This document shows, piece after piece, positions 21,665 to 21,809 of a stretch of DNA of 21,809 nucleotides. Origin of the DNA: JBCBKP01 sp038746265. Its GTDB lineage: Bacteria > Planctomycetota > Phycisphaerae > Phycisphaerales > UBA1924. The notes beneath the pieces were generated by a model. That model did no database searches. It had not been told where the DNA came from and worked only from the letters and a program-made list of their open reading frames with translations. The stretch's first letter is position 1. Every line of letters starts with the position of its first letter. Both the position numbers and the translations under genes were made by a program. The DNA is taken from NCBI GenBank assembly GCA_038746265.1, contig JBCDKU010000043.1, forward strand, positions 1 to 21,809, read 5' to 3'.

Positions 21665-21677
21665 CGGGGAGGTCAGG

Positions 21678-21809
21678 ATGACCGACGAGCAGACACCAGA
21701 AGATCAGGCTCCCGATCAGCAGGACGCCGACCAGCAGCCGGACCCACAGCCGGACGAGCAACCCGAGCAGCCGGAAGCCAGCGCCGAATCAGATGGTGGC
21801 GGCTCGGAG
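21678..21809 (+). CDS. N-terminal fragment of an acidic Gln/Pro-rich protein, FliM or FliN by position
   Basis: ATG 21678 follows GGGGAGG and the frame stays open to the end of the window, giving 44 residues. They are almost all Asp, Glu, Gln, Pro, Ala, Ser and Gly and are probably disordered. In this operon type fliM follows fliL, and fliN/fliY comes next. The usual FliM N-terminal CheY-binding motif (Leu-Ser-Gln-x-Glu-Ile-Asp-Ala-Leu-Leu) is absent from these residues. A FliN with a long acidic tail, or a FliM whose motif lies beyond the window, are both possible. The coding call is good because of the ribosome-binding site; the identity is by neighbourhood only. Confidence 0.6.
   Translation, partial: MTDEQTPEDQAPDQQDADQQPDPQPDEQPEQPEASAESDGGGSE

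Noticed and set aside
1..21809. Mobile elements, CRISPR arrays, tRNA or rRNA genes
   Set aside because: No transposase or integrase motifs, no regularly spaced repeats and no tRNA-like cloverleaf were noticed; nearly all the sequence is explained by flagellar genes.

Overview
The window is one long, same-strand flagellar gene cluster from a GC-rich bacterium. GTG starts are common and four-base ATGA/GTGA overlaps occur. Gene content and order resemble the fla-type operons of Bacillus/Clostridia, Thermotoga and spirochaetes (flgBC-fliEFGHIJ-ylxF/motE-fliK-flgD-TIGR02530-flgE-flbD-motAB-fliL-...). The high GC, the large TPR protein, the FlrB/FlrC-like regulators at the head of the cluster and the PomB-like stator make a marine planctomycete of the Phycisphaerae type plausible. 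The lineage is inference; no rRNA or other phylogenetic marker lies in the window.

Layout. Positions 3-965 hold the end of an RDD-family membrane protein whose 5' part probably lies outside the window. A 224-nt gap rich in inverted repeats follows and is the best place for the main operon promoter. Positions 1190-3688 encode a membrane-anchored TPR protein, and 3716-4138 a small coiled-coil protein that may be an export chaperone. Positions 4141-6671 encode a soluble histidine kinase and a sigma-54-activating response regulator (FlrB/FlrC, FleS/FleR type). From 6683 to 13545 come rod, MS-ring, switch and export ATPase genes: flgB, flgC, fliE, fliF, fliG, fliH, fliI, fliJ. Positions 13542-18913 carry a MotE/YlxF-like protein, the hook-length protein FliK, a short FlgD, a TIGR02530-like protein and the hook protein FlgE. 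Positions 18932-21476 carry FlbD (SwrD family), MotA, MotB and FliL. At 21678 an acidic, Pro/Gln-rich protein begins and runs off the window; by position it is FliM or FliN.

How the genes fit together. The two-component pair probably controls sigma-54 flagellar promoters; a reasonable -24/-12 match lies between flgC and fliE. The structural genes build the rod, MS ring, C-ring rotor and export ATPase, then the hook, whose length FliK measures. MotA/MotB, with FlbD and FliL, supply and tune torque.

The most interesting non-coding signal is a set of short GC-rich hairpins lying directly against, or enclosing, the Shine-Dalgarno sequences of the genes that follow a non-overlapping gap (fliE, fliF, flgD, flgE, motA, last gene). 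The fliE-fliF gap is the most elaborate, with alternative pairings. No tRNA, rRNA, insertion sequence or CRISPR array was seen.
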